This document shows, one piece after another, positions 55,942 through 64,000 of a DNA stretch of 64,000 bases. The first letter of the stretch is position 1. Each line of letters opens with the position of its first letter. The notes below the pieces were generated by a model, which saw only the letters and a program-made list of their open reading frames with translations, was not told where the DNA came from and did not search any database. The stretch covers positions 3,534,001 through 3,598,000 of the forward strand of contig NZ_CP008896.1 in assembly GCF_000730425.1 (NCBI RefSeq), written 5' to 3'. This stretch comes from Pseudomonas fluorescens. Its GTDB lineage: Bacteria > Pseudomonadota > Gammaproteobacteria > Pseudomonadales > Pseudomonadaceae. Position numbers and translations under genes: made by a program.

Positions 55942-58655
55942 ACGGGCTGGCGCTGCACGCCACGGGCATCAACCATCGCTACGGCAAGCAACAGGCACTG
56001 ATCGACATCACCTTCAGCCTGCCGGCCGGCACGCGCTGCGGGTTGATCGGCCCGGATGGCGCGGGCAAGTCGAGCCTGCTGGGCTTGATCGCCGGGGTAA
56101 AAAAGCTGCAGGCCGGTCACTTGCAGGTGCTGGGCGGCGCCATCGAAGACCGCCGCCATCGCAACAGCCTGTACCCGTTGATCGCCTTTATGCCCCAGGG
56201 CCTGGGCGGCAACCTGTACCCTGAGCTGTCCATCAGCGAGAACATCCGTTTTTTCGCCACCCTGTTTGGCCTGTCCAAGGCCGATTGCGACCCGCGTATG
56301 CACAACCTGCTGCAGGCCACTGACCTGGCACGCTTCGCCGATCGCCCGGCCGGTAAACTGTCCGGCGGGATGAAGCAAAAATTGGGGCTGTGCTGCGCGC
56401 TGATCCACGATCCGGACCTGCTGATCCTCGATGAACCCACCACCGGCGTGGATCCTTTGTCACGCCGGCGCTTCTGGGAACTGGTGGAAACCGTGCGCAG
56501 CGAGCGCCCGCAACTGACACTGCTGGTGGCCACGGCCTACATGGAAGAAGCCGAGCAGTTCGAGCACTGCCTGATGCTCGACCGCGGCAAGCTGATCGCC
56601 GACGGCCTGAGCCGTGACCTGGCCGCCGCCACACCCAGTGGCAAGCTCGATGACGCCTTCACCCATTTCCAGGGCGACAGCGCGCACAACAACCAGCCGC
56701 TGGTGATCCCCCCGCGGGATAACGACAACACCGATATAGCCATCGAAGCCCACGACCTGACCCTGCGCTTTGGCGACTTCACGGCGGTGAACAACGTCAG
56801 CTTCGCCATCGGCCGCGGCGAGATCTTTGGCTTTCTCGGCTCCAACGGCTGCGGCAAGACCACCACCATGAAAGTCCTCACCGGGCTGATGCCGGCCAGT
56901 GAAGGCAGCGCCACGCTGTTGGGCAACCCGGTGAATGCCAAGGACCTGGCAACCCGCAAGCGCGTGGGCTTCATGTCCCAGAGTTTCTCGTTGTACGGTG
57001 AACTCAGCGTGCGCCAGAACCTGGTGCTGCACGCGCAGTTGTTCGACCTGCCCAAGGCCGACAGCAGCCCGCGCATCGAAGCCTTGATCCAACGCTTTGA
57101 CCTGGACAGCGTCGCCGAACAACCCTCGGGCGAGTTGCCCCTGGGCTTGCGCCAGCGCCTGTCCCTGGCCGTGGCCGTGTTGCACCGCCCGGAAGTGCTG
57201 ATCCTCGACGAACCCACGTCCGGTGTGGACCCCGCCGCGCGCGACGATTTCTGGCGCTTGCTGGTGGAATTGTCCCGCGAGCAAGGGGTGACGATTTTCC
57301 TCTCCACCCACTTTATGAACGAAGCCCAGCGCTGCGACCGCATTTCGTTGATGCACGCCGGCAAAGTCCTGGCCTGCGATACACCGCATGCCCTGCAACA
57401 GCAATTCCACGGCCAGACCCTGGAAGCCGCGTTCGTCACCTGCCTGGAGCAAGCCCAGCAAACCCCGCAAGCCAGCGCGCCCAGCCCGACCGTCAGCACA
57501 CCGACCACGCCACCCGCCAGCAAGCGCGGCTTCAGCCTGGCCCGCCTGCTGGCGGTGGCCAGCCGTGAAGGCAAGGAACTGCTGCGCGACAAAGTGCGCA
57601 TGGCCTTTGCCCTGCTCGGGGCGATTTTCATGATGGTGATCTTCGGCTACGGCATCTCCCTGGACGTGGAAAAACTCGCCTTCGCTGTGTACGACCAGGA
57701 CCAGACCCCACAAAGCCGCGCTTACCTGGAGGCCTTCCGCAGTTCGCGCTACTTCGCCGAACAGCCACCGATCACCGATTCGGCCGAACTGCACCGGCGC
57801 CTGCAACGCTCGGAAATCAAACTGGCCCTGGAAATTCCACCCGGGTTTGGCCGCGACCTGTACGCCAGGCGCCAACCGGCGGTGGCCGCCTGGCTCGATG
57901 GCGGCATGCCGTTTCGCGCCGAGACCAGCCGCAATTATGTAGAAGCCGTACACCAGGCCAACCTCCAGCAATTGGCCGAGTTCAACAGCTCACCGTTGAA
58001 CCCGCAGGCCGCTGCCAGGCTGGAAACGCGCTTTCGCTACAACCAGGACGTGGTCAGCGTCAATGCCATCGGCCCCGGTGTGATGGCGCTGATCCTGGCG
58101 TTTATCCCGGCAATGCTCACTGCCCTGGGCATCGTGCGCGAGAAGGAGCTGGGCTCGATCACTAACTTCTATGCTACGCCGCTGACCCGCCTGGAATTCC
58201 TCCTCGGCAAACAGGCGCCGTACCTGGTCATCAGCCTGATCAACCTGGCCTTGCTGGTAGTCATGAATCGCTGGCTGTTCGGTGTGCCGTTCAAGGGCAG
58301 CGGCCTAACCCTGGCGTTTGGCGGCCTGCTGTATGTGCTGGCTACCACCAGCATGGGCCTGCTGATTTCTGCGTTCACCCGCACCCAGATTGCGGCGATC
58401 CTCGGCACCATGATCATCACCAGCCTGCCGACCATCCAGTTCTCCGGGCTGATCGTGCCCCGCTCGTCCCTGGAAGGGGCCGCCGCGCTGATGGGCATGC
58501 TGTTTCCCGCCGGTTACTTCCTGGATGTCGCCGTCGGTACCTTCACCAAAGCGCTGGACCTGCGCCAGTTGTGGCCGCAGTGCCTGGCGCTGTTCGGGTT
58601 TTTCCTGGGGTTCACCGGGCTGAGCCTGGTCATGCTCAAGAAGCAGGAGGCCTGA
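55938..58655 (+). CDS. Fused ABC transporter, two ATPase domains plus ABC-2 permease (RbbA/YhiH-like)
   Basis: 905 residues. First ATPase (about 5-230) with Walker A GPDGAGKSS (38-46), signature LSGGMKQKLGL and Walker B LLILDEPTTGVD. Second ATPase (about 270-500) with GSNGCGKTT (about 301), degenerate signature LPLGLRQRLSL and LILDEPTSGVD. C-terminal ABC-2 permease domain (about 550-900). Same length and order as E. coli RbbA; likely an efflux pump. Confidence 0.92.
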   Translation: MNGLALHATGINHRYGKQQALIDITFSLPAGTRCGLIGPDGAGKSSLLGLIAGVKKLQAGHLQVLGGAIEDRRHRNSLYPLIAFMPQGLGGNLYPELSISENIRFFATLFGLSKADCDPRMHNLLQATDLARFADRPAGKLSGGMKQKLGLCCALIHDPDLLILDEPTTGVDPLSRRRFWELVETVRSERPQLTLLVATAYMEEAEQFEHCLMLDRGKLIADGLSRDLAAATPSGKLDDAFTHFQGDSAHNNQPLVIPPRDNDNTDIAIEAHDLTLRFGDFTAVNNVSFAIGRGEIFGFLGSNGCGKTTTMKVLTGLMPASEGSATLLGNPVNAKDLATRKRVGFMSQSFSLYGELSVRQNLVLHAQLFDLPKADSSPRIEALIQRFDLDSVAEQPSGELPLGLRQRLSLAVAVLHRPEVLILDEPTSGVDPAARDDFWRLLVELSREQGVTIFLSTHFMNEAQRCDRISLMHAGKVLACDTPHALQQQFHGQTLEAAFVTCLEQAQQTPQASAPSPTVSTPTTPPASKRGFSLARLLAVASREGKELLRDKVRMAFALLGAIFMMVIFGYGISLDVEKLAFAVYDQDQTPQSRAYLEAFRSSRYFAEQPPITDSAELHRRLQRSEIKLALEIPPGFGRDLYARRQPAVAAWLDGGMPFRAETSRNYVEAVHQANLQQLAEFNSSPLNPQAAARLETRFRYNQDVVSVNAIGPGVMALILAFIPAMLTALGIVREKELGSITNFYATPLTRLEFLLGKQAPYLVISLINLALLVVMNRWLFGVPFKGSGLTLAFGGLLYVLATTSMGLLISAFTRTQIAAILGTMIITSLPTIQFSGLIVPRSSLEGAAALMGMLFPAGYFLDVAVGTFTKALDLRQLWPQCLALFGFFLGFTGLSLVMLKKQEA

Positions 58656-59773
58656 TGCACACGTTCGCCCATATCCTGCGCCTGGGGATCAAAGAACTCA
58701 CCAGCCTGCGCCACGACAGCGTGTTGCTGCTGTTTCTGTTCTACGCCTTTACCGTCGCCATCTATATGCCAGCAGCCGGCTCGGTGATTGGCGTACACAA
58801 CGCCAGTGTGGCCTTTGTCGATGAAGACCACGGCCAATTATCGCGCCAGTTGGCCGAAGCCCTGCAGCCACCGGAGTTCCAGCCTGCCGTGCCACTGCCC
58901 TACGACCAGTTGGACAAGGTCATGGACAGCGGCCAGTACACCTTCGTGATCAACGTGCCGGCTAATTTCCAGGCGGACCTGTTGGCCGGGCGCCAGCCGA
59001 GCGTGCAGGTCAACGTGGATGCCACGGCAATGAGCCAGGCCTTTATGGGGGCTGGCTATATCGGGCGGATTTTCCAGCGCGAACTGCTGAACTACAGCGG
59101 CCAGCCTGACGCCAGCCAACGCGCGCCGGCGACCCTCACCACCCGGGCACTGTTCAACACCAACCTGGAAGGCGGCTGGTTCCTGGCGGTGATCCAGATC
59201 GTCAACAACATCACTATTCTCGCCATCGTCCTGACCGGTACCGCGCTGCTGCGCGAACGCGAGCACGGCACCCTCGACCATTTGCTGGTGCTGCCGCTCA
59301 CGGCCCTGGAAATCATGCTGGCGAAAATCTGGAGCAACATGCTGGTGGTGGTGTTCTGCACCTGGCTGTCACTGGAAGTGGTGGTCAAGGGCCTGCTCGG
59401 CGTGCCGCTGGCCGGGTCGCCCGGCCTGTTCCTGCTGGTGACGGCGCTGTATCTGTTTGCCAGCACCGCCCTGGGAATCTTCCTCGCCACCCTCGCCCGT
59501 TCAACCCCACAGTTCGGCTTGCTGGCGATTCCGGTGATTATCCCGATGCTGCTTTTGTCAGGCGGCAGTACGCCGTTGGACAGCATGCCCGAATGGTTGC
59601 AGTGGGTGATGCAGGGTTCGCCGTCGACACATTTTGTGAGCCTGAGTGCAGCGATTCTGTTCCGGGATGCGGGAGTGAGCGTGGTGTGGCCGGACTTGCT
59701 GGCGCTGGCGGGGATTGGATTGTTGTTTTTTGCGGTGGCGTTGGCGCGATTCAGGAAAAGTCTGGCCTCATGA
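58655..59773 (+). CDS. ABC-2 family permease (YhhJ-like)
   Basis: 372 residues: N-terminal membrane segment, extracytoplasmic domain (about 40-170), five C-terminal segments with LREREHGTLDHLLVLPLTALEIMLAKIWSNM. It overlaps the RbbA-like stop as TGATG. With the two upstream genes it forms a HlyD-ABC-ABC2 export system. Confidence 0.9.
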   Translation: MHTFAHILRLGIKELTSLRHDSVLLLFLFYAFTVAIYMPAAGSVIGVHNASVAFVDEDHGQLSRQLAEALQPPEFQPAVPLPYDQLDKVMDSGQYTFVINVPANFQADLLAGRQPSVQVNVDATAMSQAFMGAGYIGRIFQRELLNYSGQPDASQRAPATLTTRALFNTNLEGGWFLAVIQIVNNITILAIVLTGTALLREREHGTLDHLLVLPLTALEIMLAKIWSNMLVVVFCTWLSLEVVVKGLLGVPLAGSPGLFLLVTALYLFASTALGIFLATLARSTPQFGLLAIPVIIPMLLLSGGSTPLDSMPEWLQWVMQGSPSTHFVSLSAAILFRDAGVSVVWPDLLALAGIGLLFFAVALARFRKSLAS

Positions 59774-59788
59774 GGCACCTGCAAAGAC

Positions 59789-59870
59789 GCCATCGCAGGT
59801 AAGCCAGCTCCCACATCTTGATTTGTGAACACCATCAAATGTGAGAGCTGGCTTACCGGGGCGCCGCGTC
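59789..59870. repeat. REP pair, degenerate CTGGCTTACC class
   Basis: CGCAGGTAAGCCAGCTCCCACAT and inverted ATGTGAGAGCTGGCTTACCG, central TTGATTTGTG...CACCATCAA. Both arms share a TAAG/CTTA change, so the change is paired. Confidence 0.75.
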
Positions 59871-59896
59871 GCGGCGATGGGCGCGAAGCGTGCGCT

Positions 59897-60304
59897 TTAC
59901 TGGATGATCAAGTTGTTGAACAGCAGATCTTCAACCACCGGCTGGCCCGTCTCGTCATTCATCACTTGTTGGGTCTGCTTCAACGCCTCCTGGCGCAGCT
60001 TCTCTTTGCCTTCGACACTGCCCATGCTCTCGACCGTCTGCTGGGTAAACAACGCCACCAGTTGGTTGCGAATCAACGGCTCATTGGCCTTGATCGCCGC
60101 AGCCGCTTGCGGGCCGGTCACGCGCAGGGCCACATCGGCCTTGTACACCCGCAGTTTCGCGCCGCCATCCAGGGCGTAGTTGCCCACAAAAGGCGGCGTC
60201 AGGCTGTAATAGCTGACCTTCGGCGCTTCGCCTTCCTTGGCTTCTTCGGCATGGGCTGCCATCGGCAGCGTCAGGGCCAGCATCAACAGGGTCCACGCTT
60301 TCAC
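59897..60304 (-). CDS. Secreted FliL-like protein
   Basis: 135 residues, signal peptide ends AHA, then VSYYSLTPPFVGNYALDGGAKLRVYKADVALRVTG and PLIRNQLVALFTQQT, a FliL/ basal-body-associated fold, but with no flagellar neighbours. PA5233 occupies the same place (recalled). Role in motility is uncertain. Confidence 0.85.
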   Translation of the reverse strand: MKAWTLLMLALTLPMAAHAEEAKEGEAPKVSYYSLTPPFVGNYALDGGAKLRVYKADVALRVTGPQAAAAIKANEPLIRNQLVALFTQQTVESMGSVEGKEKLRQEALKQTQQVMNDETGQPVVEDLLFNNLIIQ

Positions 60305-60453
60305 AGTTCATTCCTCACATTCGATTGCCAGTAGCATAACGCTAGCAAGGCAGAGCACAAGCTTATGGCGACTTATCAGGCCGGGGCATGCTCGTTGACC
60401 CTTGACCTGACCCACCTACACTTATCGGCCAATACGCCAAAAGGAAGAGTCCG

Positions 60454-61431
60454 ATGAAAGCCGTGCTGTGCAAAGCCTTCGGCCCCGCCGAAACCCTGGT
60501 GCTGGAAGAGGTCGCCAGCCCCGCGATCAAGAAGAACGAGGTCCTGCTGGAGGTGCATGCCGCCGGAGTGAATTTCCCGGATACGTTGATCATCGAGGGC
60601 AAGTACCAGTTCAAGCCCCCCTTCCCGTTCTCGCCGGGTGGCGAAGCGGCAGGCGTGGTCAGCGAAGTCGGGGAAAAGGTCAGCCACCTCAAGGCCGGCG
60701 ATCGGGTCATGGCGCTGACCGGCTGGGGCAGCTTTGCCGAGCAGGTCGCGGTACCGGGCTATAACGTGTTGCCGATCCCGCCGAGCATGGATTTCAACAC
60801 CGCCGCCGCCTTCAGCATGACCTACGGCACCTCGATGCACGCCCTCAAGCAACGGGGCCACCTGGCCGCTGGTGAAACCCTGCTGGTGCTGGGTGCGTCC
60901 GGTGGCGTTGGCCTTGCCGCCGTGGAAATCGGCAAGGCCATGGGTGCCCGGGTGATCGCTGCCGCCAGCAGCGCCGACAAGCTGGCCGTGGCCAAGGCCG
61001 CAGGTGCCGATGAGCTGATCAACTACAGCGAAAGCAACCTCAAGGATGAAATCAAGCGCCTGACCGATGGCAACGGTGCCGACGTGATCTACGACCCGGT
61101 GGGCGGCGATCTGTTTGACCAGGCGATCCGCGCCATTGCCTGGAACGGTCGCCTGCTGGTGGTGGGGTTTGCCAGTGGGCGCATCCCCGAGTTGCCGGTG
61201 AACCTGGCATTGCTCAAAGGCGCGGCGGTGGTGGGCGTGTTCTGGGGCTCGTTTGCTCAACGCCAGCCGCAGGATAATGCGGCGAATTTCCAGCAATTGT
61301 TCAGTTGGTATGCCGAGGGGAAGCTCAAGCCACTGGTGTCGCAGGTGTACCCGCTGGATAACGCCGCCCAGGCGATCAACGACCTGGGGCAGCGCAAGGC
61401 CGTGGGCAAGGTGGTCGTGCAGGTCCGGTAA
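60454..61431 (+). CDS. NADPH:quinone oxidoreductase family protein (MDR, zinc-free)
   Basis: 325 residues, quinone oxidoreductase-like MDR. Substrate half with GVNFPDTLIIEGKYQFKPPFPFSPGGEAAGVV, Rossmann VLGASGGVGLAAVEIGKAMGARVIAA and the lack of zinc ligands. GGAAGAG precedes the ATG. Confidence 0.9.
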   Translation: MKAVLCKAFGPAETLVLEEVASPAIKKNEVLLEVHAAGVNFPDTLIIEGKYQFKPPFPFSPGGEAAGVVSEVGEKVSHLKAGDRVMALTGWGSFAEQVAVPGYNVLPIPPSMDFNTAAAFSMTYGTSMHALKQRGHLAAGETLLVLGASGGVGLAAVEIGKAMGARVIAAASSADKLAVAKAAGADELINYSESNLKDEIKRLTDGNGADVIYDPVGGDLFDQAIRAIAWNGRLLVVGFASGRIPELPVNLALLKGAAVVGVFWGSFAQRQPQDNAANFQQLFSWYAEGKLKPLVSQVYPLDNAAQAINDLGQRKAVGKVVVQVR

Positions 61432-61450
61432 ATGGTCTGAAATACGTCCA

Positions 61451-61480
61451 ATGTAGGAGCTGGCTTGCCAGCGCCTACAT
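61451..61480. repeat. Single REP element, CTGGCTTGCCAGCG class
   Basis: ATGTAGGAGCTGGCTTGCCAGCGCCTACAT, a complete single hairpin between the oxidoreductase gene and glpT. Confidence 0.8.
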
Positions 61481-61516
61481 TTGCTCTGATCACGACCCAC
61501 ACTTATCTATTGGCGA

Positions 61517-61536
61517 CATGTTCGTAAAAGAACATG
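61517..61536. promoter_or_regulatory. GlpR-type operator upstream of glpT
   Basis: Perfect inverted repeat CATGTTC / GAACATG spaced by GTAAAA. It fits the GlpR consensus (ATGTTCG, four bases, CGAACAT) except for one base in the right arm. It is 108 bases before the glpT ATG, and no other operator candidate is in the gap. Confidence 0.75.
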
Positions 61537-61643
61537 CAATTGCTCCCGTTTCCTGTACTTGCAGATAAGAGGCGATGCTATTTTCGGTAACGAAACTGTA
61601 ACATTCGCATCCGCAGTCAAAACAAGAAATTTGGAGCTCTTGA

Positions 61644-62981
61644 ATGTTTGCTTTCTTTCGTCCTGCCCCCCATCAGGCACCCCTGCCTGAAGAAAAGATC
61701 GACAGTACCTACCGACGACTGCGCTGGCAGATCTTCGCCGGTATCTTCTTTGGCTACGCGGGTTACTACCTGCTGCGCAAAAACTTCTCCCTGGCCATGC
61801 CCTACCTGATCGACGAGGGTTACACCCGTGGTCAACTGGGCCTGGCCATGTCGGCCATTGCCATTGCCTACGGCCTGTCCAAGTTCCTCATGGGCCTGGT
61901 GTCCGACCGCTCCAACCCGCGCTACTTCCTGCCCTTCGGCTTGCTGGTATCGGCCGGGGTGATGTTCATTTTCGGTTTCGCGCCCTGGGCAACCTCCAGC
62001 GTGACCATGATGTTCATTTTGCTGTTCATCAACGGTTGGGCCCAAGGCATGGGCTGGCCACCGAGCGGGCGGACCATGGTGCACTGGTGGTCGCAGAAGG
62101 AGCGCGGTGGCGTGGTGTCGGTATGGAACGTGGCGCATAACGTCGGCGGCGGCCTGATCGGCCCGCTGTTCCTGCTGGGCATGGCCTGGTTCAACGACTG
62201 GCACGCCGCGTTCTATGTCCCGGCCACTGTGGCCTTGGCTGTGGCGGTCTTTGCCTTCATCACCATGCGCGACACCCCACAGTCGGTGGGCCTGCCGCCG
62301 ATCGAGAAGTACAAGAACGACTACCCGGAAGGCTACGACGCCAGTCACGAAGACGAATTCAGCGCCAAGGAAATCTTCGTCAAGTACGTGCTGCGCAACA
62401 AAATGCTCTGGTACATCGCCTTCGCCAACGTGTTCGTGTACCTGCTGCGCTATGGCGTGCTGGACTGGGCACCGACCTACCTCAAGGAAGCCAAGCACTT
62501 CACCGTCGACAAGTCGTCCTGGGCGTACTTCTTCTACGAGTGGGCGGGGATTCCGGGCACGCTACTGTGCGGCTGGATGTCGGACAAGATCTTCCGTGGC
62601 AACCGTGGCCTGACCGGCATTGTGTTCATGGCGTTGGTGACCGTGGCAACCCTGGTGTACTGGCTCAACCCGCCAGGCAACCCGATGGTCGACATGATCG
62701 CGCTGTTCTCCATTGGCTTTTTGATCTACGGCCCGGTGATGCTGATCGGCCTGCAGGCGCTGGAACTGGCGCCGAAGAAAGCCGCAGGTACGGCCGCAGG
62801 CTTTACCGGCCTGTTCGGATACCTCGGCGGTTCAGTGGCCGCCAGTGCGGCCATGGGCTACACCGTGGACCACTTCGGCTGGGACGGTGGCTTTGTGCTG
62901 CTGATCGGCGCGTGCCTGCTGGCCATCGCGTTCCTGATCCCCACCCTGTGGCATACCAATAGCGTCAGCTCGGCGCGTTAA
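61644..62981 (+). CDS. glpT: sn-Glycerol-3-phosphate:phosphate antiporter
   Basis: 445 residues, major facilitator superfamily OPA family, 12 membrane segments. [23 protein letters not shown] (with the substrate Arg in YLLRKN), [21 protein letters not shown] signature, and the second Arg in the middle. Imports glycerol-3-phosphate for phosphate and also admits fosfomycin in relatives. The stop overlaps the convergent chaC stop. Confidence 0.95.
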   Translation: MFAFFRPAPHQAPLPEEKIDSTYRRLRWQIFAGIFFGYAGYYLLRKNFSLAMPYLIDEGYTRGQLGLAMSAIAIAYGLSKFLMGLVSDRSNPRYFLPFGLLVSAGVMFIFGFAPWATSSVTMMFILLFINGWAQGMGWPPSGRTMVHWWSQKERGGVVSVWNVAHNVGGGLIGPLFLLGMAWFNDWHAAFYVPATVALAVAVFAFITMRDTPQSVGLPPIEKYKNDYPEGYDASHEDEFSAKEIFVKYVLRNKMLWYIAFANVFVYLLRYGVLDWAPTYLKEAKHFTVDKSSWAYFFYEWAGIPGTLLCGWMSDKIFRGNRGLTGIVFMALVTVATLVYWLNPPGNPMVDMIALFSIGFLIYGPVMLIGLQALELAPKKAAGTAAGFTGLFGYLGGSVAASAAMGYTVDHFGWDGGFVLLIGACLLAIAFLIPTLWHTNSVSSAR

Positions 62982-63631
62982 TCGCCGTCGCAGCCTCTGG
63001 CACATCGCTTGAGCCGCGCCTCCAGATTCTTGTCTGGCATGGCGTGGCTACGCAGGGCGTTGACGGTCTGCTCGACATAATCGCGAGTAGTGCCGTAGCG
63101 CCCGCAAGCGCTTTCAAATACCTGGTTCAGCACGCTGTCGGGCAAGTTGCCGGCATAGCTGGGCAGGTGCCGCTCCAACACAAACCCCAATGCCTGCACC
63201 TGGCTGCCGTCTTCCAGCCGGCAACTGAGCCAGTGTGGTCGATACGACGGGTAAGGCATCTCACGCTGCCACAAGGCATAAAGCGAGGCTTCCAGTTGCT
63301 CCTCCGGCAGGCGGTAGGCAAAGCCACTGCACGAGCCGCCGCGATCCAGACCGAACACCAGCCCCGGCAATTCCGGCGTGCCCCGGTGCTCATGGGACCA
63401 CAGGTACAGGCCCCGGTGATAACCGTGGACCCGTGCGCGCAGACGCTGGGTTGCCGAACACTCGGGACGCCAGATCAGCGAGCCATACGCAAACAGCCAG
63501 ACCGGCCCACCCTTATGCAGGTCCATGGTGGCCTGCATCGAGCTCATCAATTGTTCGTGAGTGAGTTGCGGCCCCAGATCGAGCCGCGGCGGGTAAGCCA
63601 ATTGCAGAGGTTCGGATTCAATAACGGTCAT
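62978..63631 (-). CDS. ChaC-type glutathione-specific gamma-glutamylcyclotransferase
   Basis: 217 residues. [14 protein letters not shown] carries the YGSL substrate loop; [21 protein letters not shown] contains the catalytic Glu. Degrades glutathione to 5-oxoproline and Cys-Gly. Four bases overlap glpT tail to tail. Confidence 0.93.
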   Translation of the reverse strand: MTVIESEPLQLAYPPRLDLGPQLTHEQLMSSMQATMDLHKGGPVWLFAYGSLIWRPECSATQRLRARVHGYHRGLYLWSHEHRGTPELPGLVFGLDRGGSCSGFAYRLPEEQLEASLYALWQREMPYPSYRPHWLSCRLEDGSQVQALGFVLERHLPSYAGNLPDSVLNQVFESACGRYGTTRDYVEQTVNALRSHAMPDKNLEARLKRCARGCDGD

Positions 63632-63672
63632 GGCGGATCGCTTAGGTCTCCTTTCTTGGAAATGAAGAGCTA

Positions 63673-64000
63673 CTACCAGTTATAGGCGACTTTACCGTAA
63701 TAGAACGCGCCGCTGTAACCGTAAGGCGAAAAAGTGCTATAGGCCAGGTTGCCGCCACTGCTGGCGTAGGCATTGAGCTTTTCCGGGTACTTGTCGGTGA
63801 CGTTGTCGCCGCCCACGGTGAAGGTCCAGTTGTGCAATTTATAGTCAGCTGACAGGTCCAGCACCCAGGCGGCCTTGAAGGTCTGGTCGTTGACCTTGTC
63901 TGCCTGGTAGCTGGTGAATTCGCCATAGCGCACCAGGTTGCTGTGCAGCGCCCAGTTACCGAAGGTGAAATCGTTACCCAGGCTCAGCTTGTGCTGGGGC
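63673..64000 (-). CDS. TonB-dependent receptor, C-terminal end (cut by window edge)
   Basis: About 108 residues ending GKVAYNW, aromatic C-terminal residue as required for outer-membrane insertion. HNWTFTVGGDNVTDKYPEKL is the late conserved beta-barrel motif. The rest lies beyond the window. Ligand unknown. Two tandem stop codons (TAG, TAG). Confidence 0.88.
   Translation of the reverse strand, partial: PQHKLSLGNDFTFGNWALHSNLVRYGEFTSYQADKVNDQTFKAAWVLDLSADYKLHNWTFTVGGDNVTDKYPEKLNAYASSGGNLAYSTFSPYGYSGAFYYGKVAYNW

Overview
The window is a high-GC, gene-dense stretch of a Pseudomonas chromosome. The protein sequences and the REP-type repeats (GTGGGAGCGGGCTTGCTCGCG and relatives) point to the P. 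fluorescens species complex. No tRNA, rRNA operon, prophage, transposase or CRISPR array is visible. The only RNA gene I can support is 6S RNA (ssrS). Gene order matches, from memory, two P. aeruginosa PAO1 blocks (about PA0291-PA0317 and about PA5204-PA5235). Locus names from PAO1 are recalled, not searched.

Layout. 1-2.8 kb: divergent D-2-hydroxyglutarate dehydrogenase (3' end cut by the window edge) and serA, a functional couple in serine synthesis. 2.9-10.3 kb: DUF4399 protein, orphan amino-acid-type binding protein, DUF523 protein overlapping a PHD-type prolyl hydroxylase, DUF2059 protein, alpha/beta hydrolase, thioredoxin-like DUF6436 protein and a penicillin-acylase-family enzyme resembling the acyl-homoserine-lactone acylase HacB. 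10.3-12.3 kb: GlxA-type regulator divergent from an HD-domain hydratase-like protein, the HD gene lying between two almost identical REP doublets. 12.3-23.3 kb: complete polyamine uptake and gamma-glutamylation cluster (spuABCDEFGH divergent from spuI). 23.4-34.3 kb: TetR regulator, then a sulfur-starvation region (ssuEADCBF, lsfA, an OprD-family porin and a tauA left without tauBCD), then argA.

34.3-43 kb: argE, CYTH/CHAD triphosphatase, Lrp/AsnC regulator divergent from a small ACT-like protein, orphan GspE-like ATPase, QmcA/NfeD pair, DUF2388 protein and a DegT-type aminotransferase. 43-47.7 kb: gcvT-gcvH without gcvP, then a ferric ABC importer (permease and binding protein). 47.7-54.3 kb: the ygfB-pepP-ubiH-DUF4442-ubiI operon, divergent from the zapB-like/zapA genes, 6S RNA and 5-formyl-THF cyclo-ligase; a 49-residue membrane protein follows. 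54.4-64 kb: EVE-domain protein, HlyD/RbbA/YhhJ-type transporter, FliL-like protein, quinone oxidoreductase, glpT with a convincing GlpR-type operator, ChaC, and the 3' end of a TonB-dependent receptor.

Most of this is core Pseudomonas metabolism and envelope biology. I found no convincing wholly new multi-gene system. The more unusual points are the HD hydratase-like gene between duplicated REP doublets, a hairpin that buries the ribosome-binding site of the ACT-like gene beside an Lrp regulator, the stranded tauA, the DUF4442 gene fixed between two ubiquinone hydroxylases, and the set of REP families whose hairpin arms vary in a compensatory way.
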